From Azospirillaceae bacterium (GTDB lineage: Bacteria > Pseudomonadota > Alphaproteobacteria > Azospirillales > Azospirillaceae): a stretch of 64,000 nt of DNA. The notes under the pieces are model-generated. The model did no database searches and was not told the origin of the DNA. It was given only the letters and a program-made list of their open reading frames with translations. Shown in pieces: positions 1-9,333 of the stretch (the stretch's first letter is position 1; each line of letters opens with the position of its first letter). The translations under genes were made by a program, and so were the position numbers. The stretch is taken from contig DASQNC010000025.1 of assembly GCA_035645145.1 (NCBI GenBank), positions 434,001 through 498,000 of the forward strand, in the 5' to 3' direction.

Positions 1-795
1 CAGCGTGTCCGCCGAGGCTCCCCCGTTCGGACCGGCGAAGAAGAGTCCGCCGAGCAGCATGGCGGCAACGGCCACCACGACGTAGCTCTCGAACAAGTCG
101 GCGGCCATGCCGGTGCAGTCACCGACATTGTCGCCCACATTGTCGGCGATCACCGCGGGATTGCGCGGATCGTCCTCCGGGATCCCGGCCTCCACCCTGC
201 CCACCAGGTCGGCCCCCACATCCGCGCCCTTGGTGAAGATACCGCCCGCCAATCGCCCGAAAATTGAGACGACCGAAGCACCGAACCCGAGCGCAACAAG
301 CGCCTCCAGCACGGTGCGGAGACCGGCGGACGACCCCGTTTCGGCAATCAGGAGCAGAACCCAATAGTATCCGCCGACGCCCAGCAACCCCAGGCCGACC
401 ACCAGCATCCCGGTGACCGTGCCCGCCTTCAGGGCCACATCGAGGACGGCGGCCAAACTGCGGCCCGCCGCAGCGGCCGCGCGCCCATTGGCCCGGACCG
501 AGATCTCGGTGCCCACATGGCCGGCCAATGCCGACAGGACCGCACCGAGAGCGAAGCCGACCGCGACCTGCCATCCGAACACCGGCCAGAGGACGGCAAG
601 GATGACGGCACCGACGATGGCGATGGTGACCGATTGGCGGCTCAGATAGGCCTTGGCGCCCTCCAGGATCGCGCCGGAAATCTCCAGCATGCGCGGGGTC
701 CCCGCATCCGCCGCCATTCCGCGCCGAGCGGCATGGGCACCGAAAACCAGTGCGCAAAGGCCACAGCTGACGACCAGGATATAGCCAAGCGTCAT
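1..795 (-). CDS. hppA: Membrane-bound proton-pumping pyrophosphatase, N-terminal part (gene runs off the left edge)
   Basis: Integral-membrane H+-translocating inorganic pyrophosphatase, which couples hydrolysis of PPi to ion export across the inner membrane. The 265 residues present are a run of hydrophobic helices plus the signature loop: [13 protein letters not shown] at about 192-204, the acidic EDDPRNP just after, and [10 protein letters not shown] at 218-227. These Asp/Lys/Glu residues bind Mg-PPi. The family is usually about 670-800 aa, so roughly the first third is here. The residue that separates K+-dependent from K+-independent enzymes lies outside the window, so that subtype cannot be called. 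The start is the ATG at 795, preceded by GGGGAGAG at a good distance. It lies downstream of the MFS gene on the same strand, 187 bp away, so it may have its own promoter. Confidence 0.95.
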   Translation of the reverse strand, partial: MTLGYILVVSCGLCALVFGAHAARRGMAADAGTPRMLEISGAILEGAKAYLSRQSVTIAIVGAVILAVLWPVFGWQVAVGFALGAVLSALAGHVGTEISVRANGRAAAAAGRSLAAVLDVALKAGTVTGMLVVGLGLLGVGGYYWVLLLIAETGSSAGLRTVLEALVALGFGASVVSIFGRLAGGIFTKGADVGADLVGRVEAGIPEDDPRNPAVIADNVGDNVGDCTGMAADLFESYVVVAVAAMLLGGLFFAGPNGGASADTL

Positions 796-982
796 CAGCT
801 CTCCCCGCCCCTTCCCGCCCCCCGGACGCCATATCGGTCCGGCATGCCCGGCGCTGCAGCCGCCGGTTCCGGCGCCGCACGTCCCGCCTGGAGCCCACAA
901 TTGGGACGTAACACGCGCCCAGGCCCGGTGGTGCCTCAACGAACGGAAGGAGGCGGGTGCCCTGGGCGCCCGGAGGCGGGGG

Positions 983-2176
983 TCAGGCGGTCCGCACGGC
1001 GCGGCGGGTGCCCAGCCAGACGGTGGCACCCAGGGCCGCGGCCACGAGAGGTGCCACGGCCAAGTTGACGGCCTGCCATCCGAAAGCCGAGTGCAGAGCA
1101 CCGGACAGGAAGGATGCCGCGGAAACCGTCGTGAACACGATGAAGTCGTTCGCCGCCTGCACCTTGGCGCGTTCCGCCGGACGCTCGCATTCCGTCAGCA
1201 GCGTGGTTGCGCCGATGTACATGAAGTTCCAGCCGACCCCGAGCAGGACGAGCCCGCCCCAGAAGTTCAGCACCGCCGCGCCCGACAGGTTGACGATCAG
1301 GCAGCAGAAGTTCAGCAGGGCCCCCGCCGTGATGATGCGGGTGCAGCCGAAGCGGCGGATCAGGCCCCCGGTGAAGAAGGACGGCGCGTACATGCCCAGC
1401 ACGTGCCACTGAATGACGAAGGCGGCGTCCGCGAAGTGATGGCCGCCTGCGAGGATGGCGAGCGGAGTGGCGGTCATGACCAGCGTCATGGTGCCGAAAC
1501 CGACCGCGCCGGTGAACACGGCCACGGCGAAAGTCGGCTGCCGGAGGATTTCGCCGAGCGGGCGGCCACCTTCCCGCCGCATCTCCGCAGTGGGCGTGGG
1601 AATGCGCAGGAACCGCAGTATCGCCAGCGTCAGCCCTTGCAGTCCGGCGATGACGATGTAGGCGCCGGCGAACAGGGCCGGGGCGAACAGATCGCGCGTC
1701 AGTTTGGCCAGTTCCGGACCGGCAATCGCGGCGACCACGGCACCGGTCAGCACAAGGGAGATCGCCCGGCTCTTGAAATCCGGCCGGGCGGTGTCCGCCG
1801 CGGCGAAGCGGTAGAAGTTGATGAACGCCATCTGGAAGCCGAGCAGCACATGGCCGGCCAGGAACGTCCAGAAGTCCGCGGAGAAAATGGCCCAGGCGGA
1901 GAGCAGCGCACCCGCAATGCCGATGCCGGCCCCGATGGTGAACCCGTTCCGCCGCCCGATGCGCCCCATCAGCAGCGATGCCGGGATGGTGGACAGCATG
2001 GTGCCGACGAATTGGAAGGCCAGCGGCAACGTCGCCAGCGACTTGTCCTCGGCCAGGGAGTGCCCGACCAGCCCCGCCCCCACGATCACGGTCGTCATCC
2101 CGGTCTGCCCAAGGGCTTGGCAGAGTGCGAGGAGGAAAACGTTGCGGCGGGTGGGATCGTGGGCGTCGGTCGTCAT
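983..2176 (-). CDS. MFS transporter, substrate unknown
   Basis: Major facilitator superfamily permease of about 397 aa with roughly twelve hydrophobic segments. The loop after helix 2 carries the MFS-like GRIGRRNG sequence. Nothing in the sequence identifies the substrate; by its general look it is a drug/metabolite-efflux-type MFS. An upstream in-frame TTG would add five residues. I prefer the ATG at 2176, which has AGGTG just upstream. It is 58 bp downstream of the orphan FliL-like gene on the same strand and may be co-transcribed with it. Confidence 0.85.
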   Translation of the reverse strand: MTTDAHDPTRRNVFLLALCQALGQTGMTTVIVGAGLVGHSLAEDKSLATLPLAFQFVGTMLSTIPASLLMGRIGRRNGFTIGAGIGIAGALLSAWAIFSADFWTFLAGHVLLGFQMAFINFYRFAAADTARPDFKSRAISLVLTGAVVAAIAGPELAKLTRDLFAPALFAGAYIVIAGLQGLTLAILRFLRIPTPTAEMRREGGRPLGEILRQPTFAVAVFTGAVGFGTMTLVMTATPLAILAGGHHFADAAFVIQWHVLGMYAPSFFTGGLIRRFGCTRIITAGALLNFCCLIVNLSGAAVLNFWGGLVLLGVGWNFMYIGATTLLTECERPAERAKVQAANDFIVFTTVSAASFLSGALHSAFGWQAVNLAVAPLVAAALGATVWLGTRRAVRTA

Positions 2177-2234
2177 GGCACCTGTTTCCAACCCACCCCG
2201 CCCACTGGCAAGCGCGGTTCGCGCAAGCCCCGGG

Positions 2235-2684
2235 TCAGAGCGACCGCTGGGTGATGCCGAGAATCAGGACCTGCCGAACAACGCCGCGCCCGACAACATC
2301 GTCGGCCGTGTTCTTGAGACGTCGCCGGACCTTTTGCAGATCCAGCGCCGCCCCCTGCACCGTGCCCTCCTCGGCGAAGGTTCGGTAAAGGGTTTCGATG
2401 AACGCGTTCTTCAAGCGCTGCTGCACGCTTTGGACACGGCTGAGCCCGGACAGATCGTCGACCTCGATCGACAGGCGCAGCGTCACGAATTGTTCGGCCT
2501 TCGCCTCGCCGACCACCGAAACCATGATCGGAGGTATGGTGGCGTAGAAAAGCTCGGGGGAACCGGATGACGTGTCGGCCTGGACCGTCGTCTCTTCGGT
2601 TTCGCGGCTCAAATACGACCACGTCGCAACACCGCCGCCCGCAATCAGCGACAACAGGACGATAAGGACGATGAGACGGTGCAT
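2235..2684 (-). CDS. Orphan FliL-family protein next to thiL
   Basis: Small (149 aa) single-pass membrane protein. It has an N-terminal transmembrane helix at about residues 4-22, a short linker, and a periplasmic domain from about 45 onward with the FliL pattern: an aromatic-Pro-hydrophobic strand (FYATIPPIMV), then EQFVTLRLSIEV, then helices ending in a C-terminal hydrophobic strand. FliL proteins are stomatin-like periplasmic rings around the flagellar stator. A second, canonical fliL sits in the flagellar cluster of this window at 55257-55769, so this copy is a paralog outside that cluster, placed between thiL and an MFS gene. Family membership is fairly secure; a flagellar role is only inferred. 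Confidence 0.75.
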   Translation of the reverse strand: MHRLIVLIVLLSLIAGGGVATWSYLSRETEETTVQADTSSGSPELFYATIPPIMVSVVGEAKAEQFVTLRLSIEVDDLSGLSRVQSVQQRLKNAFIETLYRTFAEEGTVQGAALDLQKVRRRLKNTADDVVGRGVVRQVLILGITQRSL

Positions 2685-2757
2685 GCGGCTCGCGGGAACC
2701 GGGGTGGCCTGAGGGCGAAACCATCCTACCTCTTTTGGATGGGAAGCGCAGGCGGAA

Positions 2758-3768
2758 TCAGAAATGCGACCAGCCGCGGGCGGCTATCGGCAAGTCCCTC
2801 CCCTGCCCGTCCACGACAGCCACCGCTCCCGCGGGGCCGGAGACGCACTCGCCAATATCGGTCACAGCCACACCAAGCGCCGCCGCGTCCGCAATGAACG
2901 CACCCGACCGATCCGGGGGCACCGCAACCACCAACTCGTAATCGTCGCCACCACCCAGCAGCCCAGCGAGCAGGCCGGGGTCCGCGCCCAATGCGGCGCG
3001 CGCAGCATCACTCAGCGGCACCCGCGACGCATCCAGTCGCAGGGCAACGCCGGAGGCCGCAGCCACATGGCCGGCGTCCGCAACCAGCCCGTCCGATACG
3101 TCCGCGGCGGCGTGGGCATGCCGCCGGAGCGCCGGGCCCAGGCGTACACGGGGTGTCGGACGCCGCAGGCGGTCCACCAACGGCCCCGGATCGGCGACGG
3201 ACAGGCGCCCTTGCCGCACGGCCAAGCCCAACCAAGCATCCCCGATCGTCCCGGTGACCAACACCCTGTCCCCGGACCGCGCCCCATCGCGCCGGACGGC
3301 CCCGCCGACCGGCACGGTGCCGAATGCGGTGACGCTGAGGAACATGGGACCGGGCGTGGAAACCGAATCGCCACCGGACAGGCCGATCCCGAACAGGTCC
3401 TGGTCCGCGGCGAGGCCCTGCACGAAGGCCGCCAGCCAATCATTGCCGATCCGGTGCGGCAGGCCGGTCACCAGCGAGTAGGCAAGCGGATCCGCCCCCA
3501 TCGCAGCCAGATCGGACAGGTTCACCCGCAGCAGCTTTGCGGCGATGTCCCCAGGCGGGTCGTCGGGCAGGAAGTGGATGCCCTCGACCATTGCGTCCGT
3601 GGTGACCACCAGTTCGCAGCCCGCCGGCACGTCGAAGACGGCGGCGTCATCACGCAGGTCGAGGGCGCCGGCAAAGCCGCGCGCCAACGGGCGCAGGAAG
3701 CGTTCGATCCGGTCGAATTCGCCCAGGGTACCGCCGGGGGCGGGACCAGGGCTACTCGGCGCCGCCAC
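2758..3768 (-). CDS. thiL: Thiamine-monophosphate kinase
   Basis: ATP-dependent kinase that converts thiamine monophosphate to thiamine pyrophosphate, the last step of cofactor synthesis. The sequence has the family hallmarks: GEFDRIERFL near the N-terminus, DDAA at about 38-41, TTDAMVEGIHF at about 55-65, LSGGDSV, ADVSDGL and GGGDDYEL. I start it at the GTG at 3768, which overlaps the end of nusB by 17 bp and has a G-rich SD just upstream; an upstream in-frame start at 3822 would lie well inside nusB. About 336 aa, close to the usual 320-340. The nusB-thiL order is standard in alphaproteobacteria, and the overlap suggests translational coupling. Confidence 0.93.
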   Translation of the reverse strand: MAAPSSPGPAPGGTLGEFDRIERFLRPLARGFAGALDLRDDAAVFDVPAGCELVVTTDAMVEGIHFLPDDPPGDIAAKLLRVNLSDLAAMGADPLAYSLVTGLPHRIGNDWLAAFVQGLAADQDLFGIGLSGGDSVSTPGPMFLSVTAFGTVPVGGAVRRDGARSGDRVLVTGTIGDAWLGLAVRQGRLSVADPGPLVDRLRRPTPRVRLGPALRRHAHAAADVSDGLVADAGHVAAASGVALRLDASRVPLSDAARAALGADPGLLAGLLGGGDDYELVVAVPPDRSGAFIADAAALGVAVTDIGECVSGPAGAVAVVDGQGRDLPIAARGWSHF

Positions 3769-4306
3769 CCGCGCCCCCCGGTGCCGCGGCACCGGGCACC
3801 ATCTCGTCCGGGCGGAGCACATGGGCGATCCGGTCCAGTACGCCGTTGACCATAGCGGGTTCGCGCCCGGCGAAGAACGCGTGGGTCACGTTGACATAGT
3901 CGTTGATGATGATGCGCGGATGCACGTCCTGATGCGCCAGGATCTCGTATGCGCCGGCCCGCAACGTCGCCCGCAGCAAAAGCTCCAGCCGCTCCAGCGC
4001 GTGCCCGTGCAGGCTTCCCGAAAGCATCCGGTCGATGTCGGTCAGGCGGGCCATGGTGCCGTTGACGATGGCGGCCAGAAGCTCGGTGTCCGGCGTGACC
4101 AGCACGTCGCCGTCGATTTCCTCGCCGACCCGGTGCTTGACATATTCGTTCAGGGCGTTGGGCGCAGGCGCACCCGTCAGGTCGACCTGGTACAGGACCT
4201 GAACCGCCGCCAAGCGCGCCGCCGAGCGACGGGCCTTGGCCGACCCGCTGGGCCGGCGGCGCGACTTGTCCGACGGCCCGGGCACAGGCTTGGAAGGTGT
4301 GGGCAT
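3752..4306 (-). CDS. nusB: Transcription antitermination factor NusB
   Basis: All-helical RNA-binding protein that, with NusE (S10), binds boxA RNA in the antitermination complex on rRNA operons. At 184 aa it is slightly long because of a basic Pro/Ser/Arg-rich N-terminal tail of about 28 residues. The conserved core begins at ARRSAARLAAVQVLYQVD and continues to IINDYVNVTHAFF and VNGVLDRI. The C-terminal tail is Gly/Ala-rich. The start ATG lies 14 bp after the stop of the short ribH-like ORF, so it belongs to the rib-nusB-thiL transcription unit. Confidence 0.95.
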   Translation of the reverse strand: MPTPSKPVPGPSDKSRRRPSGSAKARRSAARLAAVQVLYQVDLTGAPAPNALNEYVKHRVGEEIDGDVLVTPDTELLAAIVNGTMARLTDIDRMLSGSLHGHALERLELLLRATLRAGAYEILAHQDVHPRIIINDYVNVTHAFFAGREPAMVNGVLDRIAHVLRPDEMVPGAAAPGGAGGGAE

Positions 4307-4320
4307 GGCAGGGACCGGGA

Positions 4321-4458
4321 TCAGCGGGGACAGAAGCCGAACTGGCGTTTGAGCGCAATCATGTCAAGGCAGGCCCGGGCGGCTCCACCGCTCTGGTCGT
4401 TACAGACTACGCCCGCGATGACAATTGTCGTATGGGCCATCACACAGGGTGCGGTCAT
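4321..4458 (-). pseudogene. 45-codon ORF in the ribH position; likely internally deleted lumazine synthase remnant
   Basis: In related genomes ribH (6,7-dimethyl-8-ribityllumazine synthase, about 150-160 aa) sits between ribB(A) and nusB. Here that slot holds a 45-codon ORF. Its ATG overlaps the ribB stop as ATGA, and it ends 14 bp before nusB. Its C-terminal half (GGAARACLDMIALKRQFG) resembles the last helix of RibH, where a G-AA-A-L-MI-L pattern is typical. The short N-terminal part (MAHTTIVIAG) could match the first beta strand. Everything between, including the active-site loops and His, is absent, so it cannot be an active lumazine synthase. I infer an in-frame internal deletion that kept the operon spacing. 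It could instead be an unrelated small protein; similarity was judged by eye only. Confidence 0.45.
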
Positions 4459-5603
4459 CTGCGCGGCTCCGACGGGATCGGCCGGTGTCCGCCGATCGTC
4501 AGCCCGTACCCCTCCAGGCCAATGATCGTCTTCTTGTTGTTCGTCAACAGGATCATGTCGCGAATGCCGAGATCCAGCAGGATCTGAGCGCCGACCCCGT
4601 AATCCCTGAGTTCGGCCGACCCTTGCCCGTCCCCCTCGCCGAGCCGGGCCTTCAGCCGCTCGGAAAGGCTCGTGGGCTTGGGTTCGCGGATCAACACCAC
4701 GACGCCACGCCCTTCGCGTGCGACCTCCGCCATGGCCGCCTGCAACTCGCCGCCCCGACCGTTGGACGCGCCATACAGCACGTCGTCGAGCACGTTGAGC
4801 GCGTGCATCCGCACCAGCACCGGGCCGGGCGTCGAAATATCGCCCTTCACCAGTGCCACATGCTCGGCATAGGTGACGGAGTTGACATAGAGGATGAGCC
4901 GGAAGTCGCCGCCCACCCGGCTGGTGAAGTCGGTTTCCAGCGTGCGGCGGACGATGGTCTCGGTCCGCCGGCGATAGGCGATCAGGTCGGCGATGGTCCC
5001 GACCTTGAGCCCGTGCAACTGGGCGAAGCGCACCAGGTCGGGCATACGGGCCATGGTGCCGTCGTCGTTCATGATCTCGCAGATCACGCCTGCGGGGACC
5101 ATTCCCGCCAAGCGGGCGATGTCGACGGCCGCCTCGGTGTGGCCGGCACGAACCAGCACCCCTCCGTCCTGGGCCATCAACGGGAACACGTGGCCGGGGG
5201 TGACGATGTCCTGGGGGCCGCTCTCCGGATCCGTGGCGACCGCAATCGTGCGGGCACGGTCGGCCGCCGAAATGCCGGTGGTCACCCCCTCGCGCGCCTC
5301 GATCGAAACGGTGAAGGCGGTCTGGTGCCGGGTCCCGTTGTGCCGCGCCATCAACGGCAGGCCGAGGCGTTCGACCCGGCTGCGTTCAAGGGCCAGGCAG
5401 ACCAGGCCGCGCCCGTGCTTGGCCATGAAGTTGACCATCTCGGCCGTGCAGGCCTGGGCGGGGACCACCAGATCGCCCTCGTTCTCCCGGTCCTCGTCGT
5501 CGACCAGGATGAACATGCGGCCTTGCCGCGCCTCTTCGATGATCTCCTCGGCCGAGGACAGGAAAGGCTTGCCGTCGGCCGGAAGCGTGCCGTGATCGGT
5601 CAT
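4455..5603 (-). CDS. ribB: 3,4-dihydroxy-2-butanone-4-phosphate synthase fused to an inactive GTP cyclohydrolase II-like domain
   Basis: Residues about 10-210 are a complete RibB (DHBP synthase). It has the acidic loop DDEDRENEGDLV, HGRGLVCLAL, the His motif RHQTAFTVSIEA, and GHTEAAVDIARLAG, and makes DHBP from ribulose 5-phosphate. The rest (about 215-382) follows the RibA (GTP cyclohydrolase II) fold, but the zinc site is gone: where active enzymes have a three-Cys cluster, this one reads RMHALNVLDDVLYG with no Cys. Such RibB plus dead RibA-like fusions (RibBX) are known from alphaproteobacteria, so a separate RibA is expected elsewhere. The start ATG at 5603 follows the ribE stop by 2 bp; the ORF extends further upstream but into ribE. 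Confidence 0.92.
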   Translation of the reverse strand: MTDHGTLPADGKPFLSSAEEIIEEARQGRMFILVDDEDRENEGDLVVPAQACTAEMVNFMAKHGRGLVCLALERSRVERLGLPLMARHNGTRHQTAFTVSIEAREGVTTGISAADRARTIAVATDPESGPQDIVTPGHVFPLMAQDGGVLVRAGHTEAAVDIARLAGMVPAGVICEIMNDDGTMARMPDLVRFAQLHGLKVGTIADLIAYRRRTETIVRRTLETDFTSRVGGDFRLILYVNSVTYAEHVALVKGDISTPGPVLVRMHALNVLDDVLYGASNGRGGELQAAMAEVAREGRGVVVLIREPKPTSLSERLKARLGEGDGQGSAELRDYGVGAQILLDLGIRDMILLTNNKKTIIGLEGYGLTIGGHRPIPSEPRR

Positions 5604-5605
5604 GG

Positions 5606-6223
5606 TCACGCCGCCCCCGCGGGGAACGCATCGGTCGCACGCGTCTCGACCAGACGTTGAAGGTAGCGCGCCAGCATGTCGATCTCGCAATTCACCTTAT
5701 GACCCGCCCCCAGATCCTTGAAGTTCGTGCATGCCAGGGTATGGGGAATGATGTTCACGCCGAATCGGGCGCCCTGCACCTCGTTGACCGTCAGGGACAC
5801 ACCGTTGAGCGCCACCGATCCCTTCGGCGCGATGAAGCGGGCGAGCGCCGCCGGCACTTCGAACAGGAAACGGTGGCTGTCGCCCTCCGGCGTGATCGAC
5901 ACCACCGACGCGATGCCATCCACATGGCCGTAAACCAGATGCCCGCCCAGCTCGTCGCCGAGGCGCAGCGACCGCTCCAGATTGATCGGCGTGCCTTCGC
6001 CCCAGTCCCCCAGCGTGGTCCGGGAAAGCGTCTCGGCGGAGACGTCGAACGCGAGCCGTCCAGGGCCCTTTTCGACCACCGTCAGGCACACGCCGTTGCA
6101 TGCCACCGACGCCCCCATGTCGATGCCCGACGTATCCCAGGACGTGGTGATGGTGAAACGCACGTCGCCGCGCCGTTCGACGGCGGCGACGCGTCCGATA
6201 TCGGTGATGATCCCGGTGAACAT
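5606..6223 (-). CDS. ribE: Riboflavin synthase, alpha subunit
   Basis: Catalyses dismutation of two 6,7-dimethyl-8-ribityllumazine molecules to riboflavin. At 205 aa it has the expected two tandem lumazine-binding repeats: repeat one starts MFTGIITDIG with CNGVCLTV, and repeat two has YGHVDGIASV and LNGVSLTVNE. It lies between ribD and ribB. It needs lumazine made by RibH, whose gene appears degraded in this operon, so lumazine must come from a RibH encoded elsewhere. Confidence 0.95.
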   Translation of the reverse strand: MFTGIITDIGRVAAVERRGDVRFTITTSWDTSGIDMGASVACNGVCLTVVEKGPGRLAFDVSAETLSRTTLGDWGEGTPINLERSLRLGDELGGHLVYGHVDGIASVVSITPEGDSHRFLFEVPAALARFIAPKGSVALNGVSLTVNEVQGARFGVNIIPHTLACTNFKDLGAGHKVNCEIDMLARYLQRLVETRATDAFPAGAA

Positions 6224-6303
6224 GGCGTCAAACTAGTGACCCGAAGGCCGCTTGGCTACAACGGAGCAATGCAACCGAGCTCGTACGAACGACGCGGTAC
6301 GCG

Positions 6304-7443
6304 TCAGCGCTGCCGAGCGTAGCTTTCCCACAGATCGTCGCCAGCGTGACGGACGGCGGTTCGCACGAATGCACGGGCCTCGGCAAGACCGTCGATGCCG
6401 AAGCCCATGGCCGCGGGCAGGCCGTCCCCGCCGATCAGCAGGGGCGCCCGGAACCACTCAAGGCGGTCCACCAGACGCGCGCGGAACAGCGAGGCGGCAA
6501 GCCGCGCGCCCCCCTCCACCAGCACCCGTGTCAGCCCGCGCGCGGCGAGTGCCCCCAGAAGGGGCTCAACCTCCATCTCGTGGCCGGGACCATCGGGCAC
6601 CTCCACCAGTTCCACCCCGGCGTCCCGGAAGGCGGCCGCCCGCAACCGGTCCCCGCCTGCGAGCGTCACCACCCATGTCGGCACCGAACGCGCGGTCGCC
6701 ACCAGCTTCGATGTCAGCGGCAGGCGCAGGCGGCTGTCCACCACGATGCGCACCGGGGAGCGGTCCTCCATGCCGGGCAAACGGCAGGTCAACTCGGGAT
6801 CATCAGCCAAAGCCGTTCCGATCCCGACCATGACCGCATCGTGCCCGGCCCGCAGCCCATGGGTCCACGACCGCGCCACCGGTCCGGTGATCCACTTGCT
6901 CTCGCCGGAGCGGGTGGCAATGCGGCCGTCCAGCGTCGTCGCCAGCTTGAGCGTGACGAGCGGGCGCCCCTCCTCGACCCGGCGGAAGAAGCCTTCGTTC
7001 TGCGCCCTCGCCTCCTGCGCCAGGAGCCCCTCGTCCACCCGGATGCCGGCATGGCGCATCCGGGCAATGCCGGCCCCGTTGGTGCGGGGATCCGGATCCC
7101 CGCACGCGACCACGACCCGGGACAACCCCGCCGCCACCAGCGCATCACTGCACGGCGCCCCCCGGCCGTGATGGTTGCAGGGTTCGAGCGAGACATAGCC
7201 CGTGGCCCCGCGGGCGCGTTCGCCGGCCGCCTCCAACGCCATGGCTTCGGCATGGGGCCGGCCGCCGGGCTGGGTCCACCCCGCCCCCACCAGGCGCCCG
7301 TCGCGGACAACGACGCACCCCACGGACGGGCTCGGCCACACCCGCCCGAGACCACGCTCGGCCAGTGCAAGCGCCGCCCGCATCCACCGGATGTCGCTCT
7401 CCGCATCCATTGGCCCTGCGCCCATCGGACCGCCCCGCAGCAT
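6304..7443 (-). CDS. ribD: Bifunctional riboflavin deaminase/reductase
   Basis: Two-domain enzyme for the second and third steps of riboflavin synthesis. The N-terminal deaminase (about 15-150) has the zinc motif HAEAMAL and PCNHHGRGAPC. The C-terminal NADPH-dependent reductase (about 155-375) starts at VTLKLATTLDGRIAT and includes EGGARLAASLF. The length of 379 aa is normal. The longest ATG start is 4 bp after the nrdR stop; in-frame ATGs at 7425 and 7410 are also possible, and the last best matches the usual start of the deaminase domain. Confidence 0.95.
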   Translation of the reverse strand: MLRGGPMGAGPMDAESDIRWMRAALALAERGLGRVWPSPSVGCVVVRDGRLVGAGWTQPGGRPHAEAMALEAAGERARGATGYVSLEPCNHHGRGAPCSDALVAAGLSRVVVACGDPDPRTNGAGIARMRHAGIRVDEGLLAQEARAQNEGFFRRVEEGRPLVTLKLATTLDGRIATRSGESKWITGPVARSWTHGLRAGHDAVMVGIGTALADDPELTCRLPGMEDRSPVRIVVDSRLRLPLTSKLVATARSVPTWVVTLAGGDRLRAAAFRDAGVELVEVPDGPGHEMEVEPLLGALAARGLTRVLVEGGARLAASLFRARLVDRLEWFRAPLLIGGDGLPAAMGFGIDGLAEARAFVRTAVRHAGDDLWESYARQR

Positions 7444-7447
7444 CGGC

Positions 7448-7906
7448 TCAGGCGGTCTCGGGCCGAAGCGTCCCGACGATCTGGTTGAAGTCGGTGACCT
7501 CGCGGAAATCCTTGTAGACCGACGCGTAGCGGATGTAGGCGACCTGGTCCAAGGCCAGCAGCGCCTGCATCACCATTTCGCCGACCTGCTTGGACGGGAT
7601 TTCCGTCTCGCCCGAGGATTCGAGTTGGCGGACCAGACTGTTGACCACGCGGTCGATCCGGTCCGCATCCACCGGGCGTTTGCGCAATGCCACCCGCATC
7701 GACCGCACCAGCTTCTCGCGGTCGAAGGGTTCACGGTGGCCATTGGCCTTCACCACCACCAGTTCGCGCAGCTGCACGCGTTCGAAGGTCGTGAATCGGG
7801 CGCCGCAGCTTGGGCAGAAGCGGCGGCGCCGGATCGCCGAATTGTCCTCCGTCGGACGCGAGTCCTTCACCTGGGTGTCGTCGTGTCCGCAGAACGGGCA
7901 GCGCAT
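7448..7906 (-). CDS. nrdR: Transcriptional repressor NrdR
   Basis: Zinc-ribbon/ATP-cone repressor that senses dATP/ATP and controls ribonucleotide reductase genes. The four zinc Cys are visible as CPFC at residues 3-6 and CPSC near 31-34. They are followed by RFTTFERVQ, then an ATP-cone ([16 protein letters not shown] through YASVYKDF). The length of 152 aa is typical. It lies 13 bp after glyA and 4 bp before ribD, the usual alphaproteobacterial order. Confidence 0.97.
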   Translation of the reverse strand: MRCPFCGHDDTQVKDSRPTEDNSAIRRRRFCPSCGARFTTFERVQLRELVVVKANGHREPFDREKLVRSMRVALRKRPVDADRIDRVVNSLVRQLESSGETEIPSKQVGEMVMQALLALDQVAYIRYASVYKDFREVTDFNQIVGTLRPETA

Positions 7907-7919
7907 CGGGACCGCCGGA

Positions 7920-9257
7920 TCACAGGCCGGCGTAGATCGGGAAGCGCTGGCACAGGGAACGCACCCGCTCCCGGACCGCGGCCTCGACCTTGCCGTTGTC
8001 GCCCGAGTTGCTGGCCACGAGGCCGTCCAGCACCTCGACGATCAGGCGGCCGACCTCGGCGAACTCGGCCGTCCCGAAGCCGCGGGTCGTCCCCGCGGGA
8101 GTGCCGAGCCGCACGCCCGACGTGATCATCGGCTTCTGCGGGTCGAAGGGCACACCGTTCTTGTTGCAGGTGATGCCGGCCCTCTCAAGGCTGGCCTCCG
8201 CGGCCTTGCCGGTGAGGTTCTTCGGACGCAGGTCCACCAGAACGATGTGGCTGTCGGTGCCGCCCGACACGATGTCGAGCCCGCCCTTCACCAGCACGTC
8301 GGCGAGGGCGCGCGCATTGTCCACGACCTGTTGCGCATAGACCTTGAACGCCGGCGTCAACGCCTCGCCGAACGCGACGGCCTTGGCGGCGATGACATGC
8401 ATCAGCGGCCCGCCCTGCAGGCCGGGGAACACGGCGCTGTTGAACTTCTTGCCCAGCTCCGGATCGTTGCAGAGGATCATGCCGCCCCGCGGACCGCGCA
8501 GGGTCTTGTGGGTGGTGGTGGTCACCACGTGGGCGTGGGGCAGCGGGCTGGGATAGACGCCGGCCGCGACCAGTCCGGCGTAGTGGGCCATGTCCACGAA
8601 GAGATAGGCGCCGACACTGTCCGCGATCCTGCGGAAACGCGCGAAGTCGATCTGGCGCGGATAGGCGGAGCCGCCGGCGATGATCAGTTTCGGCTTGTGC
8701 TCCAGCGCCAGCCGCTCGACCTGTTCATAGTCGATCCGCGCGTCCTCGCGGCGGACACCGTACTGGACCGCCTTGAACCACTTGCCCGACAGGTTGGGCG
8801 CCGCCCCGTGGGTCAGGTGCCCGCCGTGGGACAGGTCCATGCCCAGGAACGTGTCGCCCGGCTGCAGCAGGGCCAGGAAAACGGCCTGATTGGCCTGGGC
8901 GCCGGAGTGCGGCTGGACGTTGGCATACGCGCAGTCGAACAGCTTGCAGGCACGCTCGATCGCCAACGCCTCCGCCACGTCGACGTATTCGCAGCCGCCA
9001 TAGTACCGGCGGCCGGGATAGCCCTCGGCGTACTTGTTGGTCAGCACCGAGCCTTGGGCCTCGAGGACGGCCCTGGACACGATGTTCTCGGACGCGATCA
9101 GCTCGATCTGGTCCTGCTGGCGGGCAAGCTCGTCACGGATGGCCGCGAAGAGCTGCGGATCGGCCTCGGCAAGGCCGGCCCCGAAGAATCCCGCCGTTGC
9201 GGAGGTGCCGGTCGAGGAAGTCCCGGCGGGGGTCGGACGGGCGGCTGTGGACGTCAT
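7920..9257 (-). CDS. glyA: Serine hydroxymethyltransferase
   Basis: PLP enzyme that interconverts serine and glycine with transfer of the one-carbon unit to tetrahydrofolate. The PLP-lysine motif [16 protein letters not shown], the N-terminal [11 protein letters not shown] and the C-terminal [15 protein letters not shown] are all present. The open frame extends upstream to 9389, but I use the ATG at 9257 (445 aa), which has a GGAG SD. The upstream extension is basic, unlike the family, and overlaps rpiB. The first 20 or so residues are Thr/Ala/Ser-rich, slightly longer than average. It is downstream of rpiB and upstream of nrdR. Confidence 0.96.
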   Translation of the reverse strand: MTSTAARPTPAGTSSTGTSATAGFFGAGLAEADPQLFAAIRDELARQQDQIELIASENIVSRAVLEAQGSVLTNKYAEGYPGRRYYGGCEYVDVAEALAIERACKLFDCAYANVQPHSGAQANQAVFLALLQPGDTFLGMDLSHGGHLTHGAAPNLSGKWFKAVQYGVRREDARIDYEQVERLALEHKPKLIIAGGSAYPRQIDFARFRRIADSVGAYLFVDMAHYAGLVAAGVYPSPLPHAHVVTTTTHKTLRGPRGGMILCNDPELGKKFNSAVFPGLQGGPLMHVIAAKAVAFGEALTPAFKVYAQQVVDNARALADVLVKGGLDIVSGGTDSHIVLVDLRPKNLTGKAAEASLERAGITCNKNGVPFDPQKPMITSGVRLGTPAGTTRGFGTAEFAEVGRLIVEVLDGLVASNSGDNGKVEAAVRERVRSLCQRFPIYAGL

Positions 9258-9333
9258 GGCTCCAGGACCTCTCGCGGATCGTGTTGTGGCGGGGCGGCCG
9301 GGCGGCCCCGCCCGTCTCGGACGGGTTTTCGCC

